A stretch of DNA of 64,000 nt. It comes from Rouxiella badensis. GTDB taxonomy: Bacteria; Pseudomonadota; Gammaproteobacteria; Enterobacterales; Enterobacteriaceae. Under the pieces are notes generated by a model. The model saw only the letters and a list, made by a program, of their open reading frames with translations, was not told the origin of the DNA and did not search any database. The DNA lies in NCBI RefSeq assembly GCF_002093665.1, contig NZ_MRWE01000031.1, positions 1 to 64,000 of the forward strand. Direction: 5' to 3'. The translations under genes were made by a program, and so were the position numbers. Shown here piece after piece: positions 27,181 through 36,430 of the stretch (position 1 is its first letter; the number at the start of each line of letters is the position of its first letter).

Positions 27181-28866
27181 CTAAATTCCCTTCTTGGCCT
27201 GAGGATCGGCACACCAGTTATTTGCCGGGTTAATCCCTCCGTCGTTCGAACGATAACCCAGGCAACCTAAAATTGAGTCAAAGAGTTCTTCGTGACGATG
27301 CGGTTTATCACTGCCCTGCTGTTGACGCAGCAGGGCAAACGCCTGCTGACTTTCGGTCTGCGACAGGAAAGCGTCAGACGCCCAAACGATTATCGGCACC
27401 CGAAACTGTTCCGGCGGCGCCATCTCACGCGGCGTACCGTGCAGATGCGAGTTCTCGCCTATAGACTCACCATGGTCAGCGGCGTAAAACACCAGCGCTT
27501 TTTTATCGCGCAGCTGATCAATCACCCGCGAGATAAAGGTATCGGTATACAACACGCTGTTATCAAAGGCGTTAATCAGCTGATCTTTACTACAGGACTG
27601 GTCCACCCCCATGCATTCAGGCGTAAAGCGGGCAAAGCTGCGCGGATAACGCTGAGAATAGAGATAGTGTGAGCCTTTGGTATGCAGCACGACGAGGTGT
27701 TTACCTTTAGGGTAGCGCTTCAGGGATTCCTGTAGTTCTCTCACCAGCAGCATGTCGTCTACCGGCTTGCCGTCATTGCGCTTTTCAGAAGCGATAAGCT
27801 CGCGGAAAGAGTAGTTATTGGTGTTGGCATTGTTGTAAAACCAGACTTCACTCTGCATAGCGAACAGCTCTGAACTGAAGCCCAGTTGGCGCATCACGGC
27901 AAAAATATTCTGCTCTTTCAGCGTCCTTTGCGGATTATCCTCAACGCCGCCTTCGCGCACAAACATGCAGCGCAGAGAGAGCTTGGTCGCGGTGTCGCAG
28001 GACGTGCCCTTAAAGGCCACGAGATTTTTCTCTTTCGACAGCAGCGGCGTGGTGTCTGGTCCATAGCCGAGCAGCCCCATATGGTCCCAGCGCGTCGTTT
28101 CACCGATAATGAAAACCACGTAAGTATCATCGATATCCGCAGGTGGCTCATAACGGTAAGCCTCGGCAGGATTAAACAAATCGCCCGCATCGCGGCTCTC
28201 ATCAATTTGCGTATAGACAAACAAACCGAGCGCCGCCAGCCAGTTCGACGGCAGATAAGAGTGCGCCACCACCCCGCCATAGCTTGGCATATCCACGTTG
28301 CTTAACCGCTCGTTGGCCTTTTGCTCTTTGTCCATCATCCGCAGCGGCAGCCAGACCAGCAGGCCTGCCAGGAGCCACACCAGCAGCGGCTTCAGCCGTT
28401 GACCGGGCGTTTTCATCTGTTCGAGCAGCGTGCCGCGCATTTCATTCCGGGCGATGAGCCACAGCGGTAGCGCACTGACCGCCAGCATCCACAGCACAAA
28501 CTTGAAGCCAATCACTTCTTTACTGAGATCGATATCGGTAGTCATCACCGATACGATAATACCGTAGCCGATGACCACGTTGAAATAGGTCATGTAGTAG
28601 CTGGCCGCGACCGAAATCAGCACAATCAGCCCGGCGATAAGCCGAAAGAAATGTTTTCCGCCAAACGACAGCAGGCGCAGCACAAAGAAGCCGAACAGGA
28701 TGGTGGTGGCAATTTCAATGACGGCGGCGGTCCATTCAAACGACGTGGGGGAGTCGATGAGCGAGGCGAAGCGTCGTGTAAAAACCGACAAGTTTAAAAA
28801 AATGCCAATATAAATCGCTAACAATAAACAGATTTTTTGCTGCGATAGAGTCTTCACTCTATTCAT
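27181..28866 (-). CDS. eptB: Kdo(2)-lipid A phosphoethanolamine 7''-transferase EptB
   Basis: Inner membrane enzyme that adds phosphoethanolamine to the outer Kdo of lipopolysaccharide. The 561-residue protein (E. coli 563) has five N-terminal membrane helices (to about residue 165) and a periplasmic sulphatase-fold domain with IGETTRWDHMG, the catalytic threonine in CDTATKLSLRC, and AADHGESIGENSHLHGTP for zinc binding. In E. coli it is activated by sigma-E and silenced by the sRNA MgrR; I see no proof of either here. Position next to tRNA-Pro and dpp is as in E. coli. Confidence 0.96.
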   Translation of the reverse strand: MNRVKTLSQQKICLLLAIYIGIFLNLSVFTRRFASLIDSPTSFEWTAAVIEIATTILFGFFVLRLLSFGGKHFFRLIAGLIVLISVAASYYMTYFNVVIGYGIIVSVMTTDIDLSKEVIGFKFVLWMLAVSALPLWLIARNEMRGTLLEQMKTPGQRLKPLLVWLLAGLLVWLPLRMMDKEQKANERLSNVDMPSYGGVVAHSYLPSNWLAALGLFVYTQIDESRDAGDLFNPAEAYRYEPPADIDDTYVVFIIGETTRWDHMGLLGYGPDTTPLLSKEKNLVAFKGTSCDTATKLSLRCMFVREGGVEDNPQRTLKEQNIFAVMRQLGFSSELFAMQSEVWFYNNANTNNYSFRELIASEKRNDGKPVDDMLLVRELQESLKRYPKGKHLVVLHTKGSHYLYSQRYPRSFARFTPECMGVDQSCSKDQLINAFDNSVLYTDTFISRVIDQLRDKKALVFYAADHGESIGENSHLHGTPREMAPPEQFRVPIIVWASDAFLSQTESQQAFALLRQQQGSDKPHRHEELFDSILGCLGYRSNDGGINPANNWCADPQAKKGI

Positions 28867-28961
28867 GAAAGATTATTTTCCAGAGAATTTGAAATATTTT
28901 GAATCATTTTGACATCAATAAGGCGGGATAGTTTACATATTCGGTGGGGAAAGTCTGAAAA

Positions 28962-28986
28962 GAAAACGGGAGGCCTTGGCCTCCCG
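28962..28986 (-). terminator. Terminator of ohr
   Basis: Palindrome CGGGAGGCC TT GGCCTCCCG followed on the minus strand by TTTTCTTTT, about 30 bases after the ohr stop codon. Confidence 0.8.
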
Positions 28987-29014
28987 CAGATCAATCACAA
29001 GGCTGTGGCTGACA

Positions 29015-29440
29015 TTACTTAACGGTAAGGGTCACGTCGATGTTGCCACGGGTCGCGTTTGAGTATGGGCAAACTTGATGCGCCTTCTCGACCAGGTCTT
29101 CTGCGACGCTGCGCTCGATGCCAGGCAGGGTGATGTCCAACGCCACTTCAATGCCGAATCCGCCTGGGATCTGGCCAATACCGACTGCGCCTTCGATTTT
29201 AGCATCAGCAGGAATACGTACTTTTTCCAACGAAGCAACGTGCTTCAACGCACCGAGGAAACAGGCTGAATAACCGGCGGCAAACAGCTGCTCTGGGTTA
29301 GTCACTTCGCCGCCCGCACCGCCCATCTCTTTTGGCAGACCCAGTTTCACATCGAGCACGCCGTCTGATGAGGTTGCACGGCCATCACGACCGCCGGTAG
29401 CTGAAGCATGAGCACGGTAAATTACTTTTTCGATAGACAT
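29015..29440 (-). CDS. ohr: Organic hydroperoxide resistance protein Ohr
   Basis: Thiol peroxidase that reduces organic and lipid hydroperoxides, using lipoylated proteins as electron donor in characterised members. 141 residues; the two catalytic cysteines are C60 ([10 protein letters not shown]) and C124 ([11 protein letters not shown]), as in Pseudomonas Ohr. It lies just downstream of ohrR on the same strand with its own terminator and a candidate OhrR operator upstream. Confidence 0.96.
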   Translation of the reverse strand: MSIEKVIYRAHASATGGRDGRATSSDGVLDVKLGLPKEMGGAGGEVTNPEQLFAAGYSACFLGALKHVASLEKVRIPADAKIEGAVGIGQIPGGFGIEVALDITLPGIERSVAEDLVEKAHQVCPYSNATRGNIDVTLTVK

Positions 29441-29496
29441 GATGTATTCCTATTAAGTGACTAAGTGAGTGATAACCAATAAATAAACACGATTAA

Positions 29497-29508
29497 ATCG
29501 CACGCTAT
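29497..29508. promoter_or_regulatory. Candidate OhrR operator upstream of ohr
   Basis: ATCGCACGCTAT, an imperfect palindrome about 60 bp before ohr. A close relative, ATAGCGCACGAT, lies just upstream of ohrR, which supports a shared operator. It differs from the AT-only OhrR boxes described in Bacillus and Xanthomonas. Confidence 0.4.
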
Positions 29509-29567
29509 ATATTTGATTGTAGCAGAGGCGCAAAACCTTGCACCTCGTGACTACGTAATATCTTTAA

Positions 29568-30032
29568 CTAGGCTTTACGCTGCAGATTGCCTCTGAGAGT
29601 CTCCAGCTGCTTTTTCAGAGCCGTCGCGTCCTCGATACTGCATTCTGCCGCACAGGCAATCGCCTCGGGAATTTCACGCGCTTTTTCCTGCAATGTGCGC
29701 CCAGCGTCGGTCAGAGAAATAATTACCTGACGCTCATCAACCTTGGCACGGCGACGCACCACCAGCCCTGCGGTTTCAAGGCGTTTAAGCAGCGGCGTCA
29801 AGGTCGCCGAATCCAGAAACAGCTTTTCACCAATTTCCGACACCATGACTTCGTCCTGCTGCCACAGTACCAGCATGACCAGATATTGCGGATAGGTCAG
29901 GTCCAGTTGGCTCAGCAACTTACGATAAACTTTATTCAACGCCAGATTGGCGGAATACAGCGCAAAGCATAACTGCTGGTCGAGATGCAGAGCATGCATT
30001 GCAGCGGGTGTGGTGTCGTGTTTTGTGTTCAT
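29568..30032 (-). CDS. ohrR: MarR-family peroxide sensor OhrR, two-cysteine type
   Basis: Repressor of ohr that is released when organic hydroperoxide oxidises its sensing cysteine. From ATG 30032 it has 154 residues, with the sensing C22 ([11 protein letters not shown]) and the resolving candidates C127 and C131 (ACAAEC), the positions reported for Xanthomonas OhrR. The winged HTH is near residues 61-105 ([27 protein letters not shown]). The open frame to 30071 has no better start. It is upstream of ohr and divergent from the HD-domain gene. Confidence 0.94.
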   Translation of the reverse strand: MNTKHDTTPAAMHALHLDQQLCFALYSANLALNKVYRKLLSQLDLTYPQYLVMLVLWQQDEVMVSEIGEKLFLDSATLTPLLKRLETAGLVVRRRAKVDERQVIISLTDAGRTLQEKAREIPEAIACAAECSIEDATALKKQLETLRGNLQRKA

Positions 30033-30045
30033 GGGAAGAATATAA

Positions 30046-30057
30046 ATAGCGCACGAT
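30046..30057. promoter_or_regulatory. Candidate OhrR operator upstream of ohrR
   Basis: ATAGCGCACGAT, 14 bases before the ohrR ATG, similar to ATCGCACGCTAT before ohr. This position would allow autorepression and possibly affect the divergent HD gene. Confidence 0.4.
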
Positions 30058-30141
30058 ATTATAGCAAGCATATTTACAATTATTATTTTTTACCTTGTCC
30101 ATGCTATAACAAAGACAAGGTGCCACCAGAGGGGAAATATC

Positions 30142-30732
30142 ATGACCAGCCTAGTCGACAAAGCGAGACGTTATGCGAGTAAAGCGCACGCCAGCATCGA
30201 TCAGCGTCGCAAATATACTAATGACCCCTATATCGTGCACCCGGAGGCCGTCGCGAATATTGTTGGCAGCGTGCCCCATACCGAGGCCATGCTGGCCGCG
30301 GCGTGGTTACACGATACTGTCGAAGATACGCCGACCACCCTTAGCGACATTACCGCGCATTTTGGCGCTGAGGTCGCGGAACTGGTGGCGATGCTGACCA
30401 ACGTAAGCCTGAGTTGCGTTGGAAACCGCATTGAGCGGAAAAACCTCGACCGAGAGCACAGCGCCAAGGCCTCTGCCGCCGCCAAAACCATCAAACTCGC
30501 CGACCTCATCGACAACCTCCGTTCGCTGGTCACCCACGATCCTGACTTTGCCAAAACCTATCTTGTCGAGAAACGATTGCTGTTGGGCGTGCTAAAAGAA
30601 GGCGACGCCACCCTGTGGCGACAGGCAGAAATCATCATTAACGACGGCCTGCAACGCCTGCATCATCCCCCGCATAACGTTCCAAGTAGCTGGTTTCAAG
30701 GCACCGAACAGGCTTATCTGGCGGGAAATTAA
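30142..30732 (+). CDS. HD-domain (MESH1/SpoT-hydrolase-like) phosphohydrolase
   Basis: Stand-alone HD-domain protein, 196 residues, similar to small (p)ppGpp hydrolases of the MESH1 type. Metal-binding residues appear in order: H in YIVHPEAVA, the HD pair and ED in AWLHDTVEDT, and D in TIKLADLIDN, which match the ppGpp-hydrolase half of SpoT. No synthetase domain follows. AGGGGAAA precedes the ATG. It is divergent from ohrR and upstream of the urea operon. The substrate is inferred from family; other nucleotides are possible. Confidence 0.82.
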   Translation: MTSLVDKARRYASKAHASIDQRRKYTNDPYIVHPEAVANIVGSVPHTEAMLAAAWLHDTVEDTPTTLSDITAHFGAEVAELVAMLTNVSLSCVGNRIERKNLDREHSAKASAAAKTIKLADLIDNLRSLVTHDPDFAKTYLVEKRLLLGVLKEGDATLWRQAEIIINDGLQRLHHPPHNVPSSWFQGTEQAYLAGN

Positions 30733-30767
30733 CCCGCCTCCAAATCGTTCATTGATTGCCCTCGTTT

Positions 30768-30818
30768 TGTACAAATGCTCCGCAGCGGTGAGACATTGCC
30801 GTGCACAAAAAATGAGAA
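30768..30818. promoter_or_regulatory. Candidate NtrC enhancer sites upstream of the urea operon
   Basis: Two degenerate NtrC-like sites, TGTAC-N7-CCGCA (30768-30784) and TGCAC-N7-GAGAA (30802-30818), are 34 bp apart, about three helical turns, and centred about 107 and 73 bp upstream of the predicted sigma-54 start. Each has only partial agreement with TGCAC-N7-GTGCA. Confidence 0.3.
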
Positions 30819-30856
30819 ATTAGTTAAATAATCATTAAAAACAAATAATTAAAAAT

Positions 30857-30872
30857 TGGCACACCGCTTGCT
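30857..30872 (+). promoter_or_regulatory. Sigma-54 promoter of the urea amidolyase operon
   Basis: TGGCACACCGCTTGCT matches the RpoN consensus TGGCACRNNNNTTGCW at every fixed position, with GG (30858-30859) and GC (30870-30871) 12 bases apart. Transcription would start near 30883, which places the upstream ATG at 30876 outside the transcript and supports ATG 30912 as the start of the first gene. Confidence 0.85.
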
Positions 30873-30911
30873 TAGATGAATTCAATCTTGTGTACTAGAT
30901 GGAATTCAACT

Positions 30912-32756
30912 ATGACCTCAGTATCAACGCCTTATATTGGATATCAGTTACGTGACTGGCAGCGTCATTATCAAAGCGCGCCCCTGAGCCTGCGCAGTTC
31001 TTTAGGCATCGTACTCAACAGCCTTGACGAACGTGACAATGCCTGGCTTTATCGCGCAACGCCCACCCAGCTTGAAGAGCAAATCACTCAACTTGAAACA
31101 CTGCGCGAACAGGCCGGGGGTTCCCTCGCCACACTGCCGCTGTATGGCGTGCCTTTTGCGGTAAAAGACAATATTGACGTCGCAGGATGGCCAACCACCG
31201 CCGCCTGCCCGGCCTTCGAATATATCGCGCAGGCCGATGCCACCGTCGTCGCCAATCTGCAGGCCAAAGGCGCAATCGTCATCGGCAAAACCAATCTCGA
31301 CCAGTTCGCGACCGGGCTGGTCGGCACGCGATCACCGCACGGTGCGGTAAAAAACACCTTTAACCCGAATTACGTCAGCGGCGGCTCAAGTTCAGGCTCT
31401 GCCTCCGTACTGGCACGCGGGCTGGTCGCCTTCTCGCTCGGTACTGACACCGCCGGTTCGGGCCGCGTTCCGGCGGGATTCAATAACATTGTGGGGCTGA
31501 AACCGACCAAAGGCTGGCTTTCAAACCGCGGTGTGGTGCCCGCCTGTCGCCTCAACGACTGTGTTTCTATTTTCGCGCTCAGCGTGGCGGATGCTGCATA
31601 CGTCGCCACTCTGGCCGGCGGCTATGACCCTGAAGACGCCTATTCACGCGCTAATCCGCACACGGCCCCGGCCGCGATGTCTTCCCAACCGCGCTTTGCG
31701 GTACCCGACAGCCTCGAGTTCTTCGGCGATACCGAGTCCGAGAAAGCTTTCCAGCTGGCGCTCGACAAGCTGGTCAGCAGCGGCGTTAGTCTGGTCAACA
31801 TCGATTTCACGCCCTTCAAAGCCTTGGCCGAACAGCTGTATTACGGCGCATGGGTCGCCGAGCGCACCGTCGCCGTCGGCAAAATTTTTGAAGACACGCC
31901 GGAGGTCATGGACCCTGTGGTACGCGGCATTGTCGCCAGCGGTCTGAACTACAGCGCAACGGATGCATGGAAAGCCGAATATCTGCGTGCCGAGCTGTCG
32001 CGCAAGATTAATCAGGCGCTGGAAGGGTTCGACGCATTGGTGGTGCCAACCTCGCCAACCCTTCGCACGCTTGACGAAATGGTGCAGGAGCCAGTGCTGT
32101 TTAACTCCCAGTTCGGCACCTACACCAACTTTACCAACCTCGCCGATCTCTGCGCACTGGCGTTGCCGTCGAGCATTCGTGATGACGGCCTGCCTTCAGG
32201 CATCACGTTGATTGCTCCAGCCTGGCACGATGCTGCGCTTGCCGCCTTTGGCCGCCAGTGGCAACGCAGCCTGTCTCTGACGCTGGGCGCGACCGATAAA
32301 ACCCTCAACGCCGACAGCGCCATGACAGGTCCTATGGCCGTCAGCGCCGATCACGTCCGCGTTGCCGTCGTCGGCGCACACCTCACCGGTATGCCGCTAA
32401 ATTTCCAGCTCACCACCCGCAACGCCGTGCGCGTCGAGCAAACCCGTACCGCCAGCGATTACAAACTTTATGCCCTTGCTAATACCCAGCCGCCGAAACC
32501 GGGTCTGGTTAAAGACGAAGGCGGCAGTAGCATCATCGTTGAACTTTGGGATATTCCTCTGGCGCGCTTCGGTGAATTTGTGGCCGAGATCCCCGCGCCG
32601 CTGGGCATTGGCACACTTCAGCTGGCTGACGGCCGCAGCGTAAAAGGCTTTATCTGCGAGCCTTGGGCTATCGACAGCGCAACCGACGTCACCTCGTTCG
32701 GCGGCTGGAGAAGCTACGTCGAGCACCTGAAATCCACCGCCGCGAAAAACGCCTGA
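30912..32756 (+). CDS. atzF: Allophanate hydrolase (AtzF/DUR2 type)
   Basis: Second enzyme of urea amidolysis: splits allophanate to ammonia and CO2. 614 residues: an amidase-signature domain (about 1-440) with Lys85 (FAVKDN), the GGSSSGSA serine at 159/160 and nucleophile Ser183 (TDTAGSGRVP), then the C-terminal domain typical of allophanate hydrolases (VAVVGAHLTGMPLN onward). The start at 30912 follows from the predicted sigma-54 transcription start; an ATG at 30876 lies upstream of that. It is 12 bases before urea carboxylase. Confidence 0.93.
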   Translation: MTSVSTPYIGYQLRDWQRHYQSAPLSLRSSLGIVLNSLDERDNAWLYRATPTQLEEQITQLETLREQAGGSLATLPLYGVPFAVKDNIDVAGWPTTAACPAFEYIAQADATVVANLQAKGAIVIGKTNLDQFATGLVGTRSPHGAVKNTFNPNYVSGGSSSGSASVLARGLVAFSLGTDTAGSGRVPAGFNNIVGLKPTKGWLSNRGVVPACRLNDCVSIFALSVADAAYVATLAGGYDPEDAYSRANPHTAPAAMSSQPRFAVPDSLEFFGDTESEKAFQLALDKLVSSGVSLVNIDFTPFKALAEQLYYGAWVAERTVAVGKIFEDTPEVMDPVVRGIVASGLNYSATDAWKAEYLRAELSRKINQALEGFDALVVPTSPTLRTLDEMVQEPVLFNSQFGTYTNFTNLADLCALALPSSIRDDGLPSGITLIAPAWHDAALAAFGRQWQRSLSLTLGATDKTLNADSAMTGPMAVSADHVRVAVVGAHLTGMPLNFQLTTRNAVRVEQTRTASDYKLYALANTQPPKPGLVKDEGGSSIIVELWDIPLARFGEFVAEIPAPLGIGTLQLADGRSVKGFICEPWAIDSATDVTSFGGWRSYVEHLKSTAAKNA

Positions 32757-32768
32757 GGAGCCACGCAC

Positions 32769-35700
32769 ATGTTCACGACTGTCCTGATTGCCAACCGCGG
32801 TGAAATCGCCTGCCGTGCCATCCGCACCTTGAAACGTCTCGGCGTCACCAGCGTGGCGGTCTACTCGGACGCCGACCGCAACGCCCCGCACGTGACCGAT
32901 GCCGATATCGCTGTCGCGCTTGGCGGTGAAAAAGCGGCGGAGAGTTACCTGCTGATCGACAAAATTCTGGCCGCCGCTAAAGAGACCGGCGCACAGGCGA
33001 TTTATCCTGGCTACGGTTTTTTATCTGAAAGCGCCGAGTTTGCCGACGCCTGCGAGGAAGCCGGCATCGCCTTTATCGGCCCGACTGCACATCAAATTCG
33101 TGAATTCGGCCTTAAGCACCGCGCCCGTGAGTTAGCCGCCCAAGCCGACGTACCGATGACCCCGGGCACTGCCTTGCTCGACAGCATTGACGATGCGGCG
33201 GCCGCTGCCGCGCATATTGGCTATCCCGTCATGCTGAAAAGCACCGCAGGCGGCGGGGGGATTGGCCTGACCCGCTGCGATGACGAAGCCGCTCTGCGCA
33301 GTGCGTGGGACAGCGTAAAACGCCTCGGCGAGCAGTTCTTCCGTGACGCAGGCGTGTTTCTCGAACGCTTCGTTGACCGCGCGCGTCACGTAGAAGTGCA
33401 GATTTTTGGCGACGGTAAAGGCAAGGTGGTTGCACTCGGCGAGCGCGACTGTTCGCTGCAGCGCCGCAACCAGAAAGTGGTGGAAGAAACCCCGGCCCCT
33501 AACCTGCCGCAGGCAACGCGTGACGCACTGCATCGTGCAGCAGTGCAGCTTGGCGAATCGGTCAATTATCGCAGCGCCGGTACGGTCGAATTCATCTACG
33601 ACGCCGCGCGCGACGAGTTTTATTTCCTTGAAGTGAATACGCGTTTGCAGGTCGAGCATCCGGTCACCGAGGAGGTTACCGGCCTCGACCTGATCGAATG
33701 CATGCTGCGCGTCGCCGCCGAGCAACCGCTGGACTGGCCGCGCATGCAGCAGCCACCAAAAGGGGTGGCTATTGAAGTGCGACTCTACGCCGAAGATCCG
33801 CTGAAAAACTTCCTGCCAAGCCCCGGTGTACTGACCGAAGTGTTCTTCCCTGAAGACGTACGCGTCGATGGCTGGGTGTCGACCGGCAGCGAAGTCTCGG
33901 CGTTTTATGACCCGATGATTGCCAAGCTGATTGTTCACGGCGAGACCCGCGCGCAGGCACTGGAAAAAATGTCTCAGGCGCTGGCCGCAACCCGCCTGCA
34001 CGGCATCGCCAGCAATATTGACTATCTGCGTCAGGTCGTTGCGTCACCGGTGTTCCATCAGGGCGAGATGTGGACGCGTATGCTCGACGGCTTCGAGTAT
34101 GCGCCGCACGCCGTCGAGGTTATCTCACCCGGCACCTACAGCAGCATTCAGGACTATCCGGGCCGTCTCGGCTATTGGGACATCGGCGTACCCCCTTCCG
34201 GCCCGATGGACGATTTTGCCTTTCGTCTGGCGAACCGCATCGTCGGTAACCCTCTCGACGCCGCCGGTCTGGAATTTACTCTGCAAGGCCCGACGCTGCG
34301 CTTCCACTGTGACGCCACCATCGCACTCACCGGCGCGCGCTGCCCGGCGGACGTTGACGGCGTTGAGATTGCCTATTGGGCGCCGGTTGACGTAAAGGCC
34401 GGGCAAATATTGACGCTGGGCCGCGCCACCAGCGGCTGTCGCACCTATCTTGCCGTGCGTAACGGCTTTGACGTCCCGGTTTATCTCGGCAGCCGTTCGA
34501 CCTTCGTGCTTGGCCAGTTTGGCGGCCACGCCGGTCGCACCCTGCGCGTCGCCGACATGCTGAACGTCTCGCAGCCTGAACTTGCCGCCTGCACCACGCC
34601 CGCGCCAGTCGGTCTTCCGCAGGCCGCCGCTGAAGACATTGTTCCGGTCTATGGCGATGAATGGAATATTGGCGTGCTCTATGGCCCACACGGCGCGCCA
34701 GACTTCTTCACCGAAGATTCTATCGATGCCTTCTTCGAGGCAGAGTGGCAGGTGCACTACAACTCTAACCGCCTCGGCGTGCGCCTGACCGGCCCTAAAC
34801 CCCAGTGGGCGCGTCTGGACGGCGGCGAAGCAGGCCTGCATCCCTCCAACGTGCATGACTGTGAATACGCCATCGGATCGATAAACTTTACCGGTGACTT
34901 CCCGGTCATCCTGACCCGCGACGGACCGAGCCTCGGCGGCTTTGTTTGCCCAGTCACCATCGCCAAGGCCGAGCTGTGGAAGGTTGGCCAGGTGAAACCC
35001 GGCGACCGAATCCGCTTCCATCCGATCGGCTTTGAACAGGCTCAGGCGCTGGAAATGGCCCAGCAGGGCACCCTCGATTCGCTGATGCCGATTGAAGCGA
35101 TGGCGCTACCGGTCCCTTCTTTGCTGCCGACCACCACTGCCTCGGCAACCATTCTTGCCCAGCTCCCAGCCACGGACGAGCGCCCGAGCGTGGTCTATCG
35201 CCAGGCCGGTGACGGCTACGTGCTGATTGAGTACGGCGATAACGTGCTGGATCTGGCGCTGCGTCTGCGCATCTATCTGCTGATGAAAGCTCTCCGCGAA
35301 GCCGGTCGGGCGGGCGTCGAAGAGCTCTCCCCCGGTGTCCGTTCGCTACAGGTACGTTATGACAGCCGCGTCATCCATCAGTCGGCGCTGCTACAGCATC
35401 TGCTGACGTTGGAACATCAATTGGCTGACGTGAGCAGGCTGAAAATTCCGACCCGCATCGTGCACATGCCAATGGCGTTCGAAGATACCGCCACGCTAGG
35501 CGCGGTCGAACGTTATCAGCAAACCGTGCGCGCCGACGCGCCGTGGCTGCCGAACAACGTCGATTTCATTCAGCGCACCAATGGGTTGGCAACGCGTGAG
35601 GAAGTGCGAGACATCATTTTCAACGCCAGCTATCTGATCCTCGGCCTCGGCGACGTGTACCTCGGCGCGCCGTGTGCCGTGCCAGTCGACCCGCGCCATC

Positions 35701-36413
35701 GCCTGCTGAGCTCCAAATATAATCCGGCACGCACCTACACCGCCGAGGGCACCGTCGGTATTGGTGGTATGTATATGTGCATCTACGGCATGGACTCACC
35801 GGGCGGCTATCAGCTGGTGGGCCGCACGCTGCCAATCTGGAATAAATTCCTTAAAAACAGCCAGTTCGAACAAGGTGAACCCTGGCTGCTGCACTTTTTC
35901 GATCAGGTGCGTTTCTATCAGGTCACCGAGACCGAACTGGATCAACAGCGTGACGCTTTCCGCGAAGGCCGCGCTCAGGTACGCATTGAACACACCGAGT
36001 TCGACTTCGCCGAATATAACCGCTTTTTGGCCGACAATGCCGATGATATCGCCGATTTCCGCCTGCGCCAGCACAGAGCCTTCATCAATGAAGTGGCGCA
36101 CTGGCAGGCACAGGAAAGCGCCGCCGTCGAGGCGGCGGTTAACGGCGTGCAGCCGGTGGAAAACCTCGCCCCCCCGCCGGGCGAGCGGGTCAGCGCCGAT
36201 TTGAACGGTAACGTCTGGAAGATTTTGGTCGAACCGGGTCAATACGTTGAAGCCGGTCAGCCGCTTATCGTGGTGGAAGCGATGAAAATGGAGCTTGCGG
36301 TCAATGCGCCCTGCTCCGGCACGGTGCTGAAAATTGGCTGCCAGCAGGGTCGTCCGGTCGGACCGGGTGACGCCCTGCTGTGGATTGATAAAGACGGAAT
36401 CGGCCAGGAATAG
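32769..36413 (+). CDS. uca: Urea carboxylase
   Basis: Biotin-dependent ATP:urea carboxylase producing allophanate, 1214 residues. Domains: biotin carboxylase with ATP-grasp (about 1-450; YPGYGFLSESAEFA, KSTAGGGGIG, EVNTRLQVEHPVTEE), the two carboxyltransferase-like KipA/KipI-type domains (about 455-770, starting YSSIQDYPGRLGYWDIGVPP, and about 815-1025, ending near LSSKYNPARTYTAEGTVGIG), and a C-terminal biotinyl domain with EAMKME and biotin-accepting Lys1173. AGGAG precedes the ATG. It is transcribed with allophanate hydrolase; together they replace nickel urease. Confidence 0.96.
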   Translation: MFTTVLIANRGEIACRAIRTLKRLGVTSVAVYSDADRNAPHVTDADIAVALGGEKAAESYLLIDKILAAAKETGAQAIYPGYGFLSESAEFADACEEAGIAFIGPTAHQIREFGLKHRARELAAQADVPMTPGTALLDSIDDAAAAAAHIGYPVMLKSTAGGGGIGLTRCDDEAALRSAWDSVKRLGEQFFRDAGVFLERFVDRARHVEVQIFGDGKGKVVALGERDCSLQRRNQKVVEETPAPNLPQATRDALHRAAVQLGESVNYRSAGTVEFIYDAARDEFYFLEVNTRLQVEHPVTEEVTGLDLIECMLRVAAEQPLDWPRMQQPPKGVAIEVRLYAEDPLKNFLPSPGVLTEVFFPEDVRVDGWVSTGSEVSAFYDPMIAKLIVHGETRAQALEKMSQALAATRLHGIASNIDYLRQVVASPVFHQGEMWTRMLDGFEYAPHAVEVISPGTYSSIQDYPGRLGYWDIGVPPSGPMDDFAFRLANRIVGNPLDAAGLEFTLQGPTLRFHCDATIALTGARCPADVDGVEIAYWAPVDVKAGQILTLGRATSGCRTYLAVRNGFDVPVYLGSRSTFVLGQFGGHAGRTLRVADMLNVSQPELAACTTPAPVGLPQAAAEDIVPVYGDEWNIGVLYGPHGAPDFFTEDSIDAFFEAEWQVHYNSNRLGVRLTGPKPQWARLDGGEAGLHPSNVHDCEYAIGSINFTGDFPVILTRDGPSLGGFVCPVTIAKAELWKVGQVKPGDRIRFHPIGFEQAQALEMAQQGTLDSLMPIEAMALPVPSLLPTTTASATILAQLPATDERPSVVYRQAGDGYVLIEYGDNVLDLALRLRIYLLMKALREAGRAGVEELSPGVRSLQVRYDSRVIHQSALLQHLLTLEHQLADVSRLKIPTRIVHMPMAFEDTATLGAVERYQQTVRADAPWLPNNVDFIQRTNGLATREEVRDIIFNASYLILGLGDVYLGAPCAVPVDPRHRLLSSKYNPARTYTAEGTVGIGGMYMCIYGMDSPGGYQLVGRTLPIWNKFLKNSQFEQGEPWLLHFFDQVRFYQVTETELDQQRDAFREGRAQVRIEHTEFDFAEYNRFLADNADDIADFRLRQHRAFINEVAHWQAQESAAVEAAVNGVQPVENLAPPPGERVSADLNGNVWKILVEPGQYVEAGQPLIVVEAMKMELAVNAPCSGTVLKIGCQQGRPVGPGDALLWIDKDGIGQE

Positions 36414-36430
36414 GCCCCAAAGGAGCATTT

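Noticed and set aside
30876-30911. Upstream ATG as start of allophanate hydrolase
   Set aside because: It lies before the predicted sigma-54 transcription start, so it would not be in the mRNA.
33132-35021. Long minus-strand frames inside urea carboxylase
   Set aside because: GC-rich third positions create long antisense frames; the plus frame has complete domain motifs.
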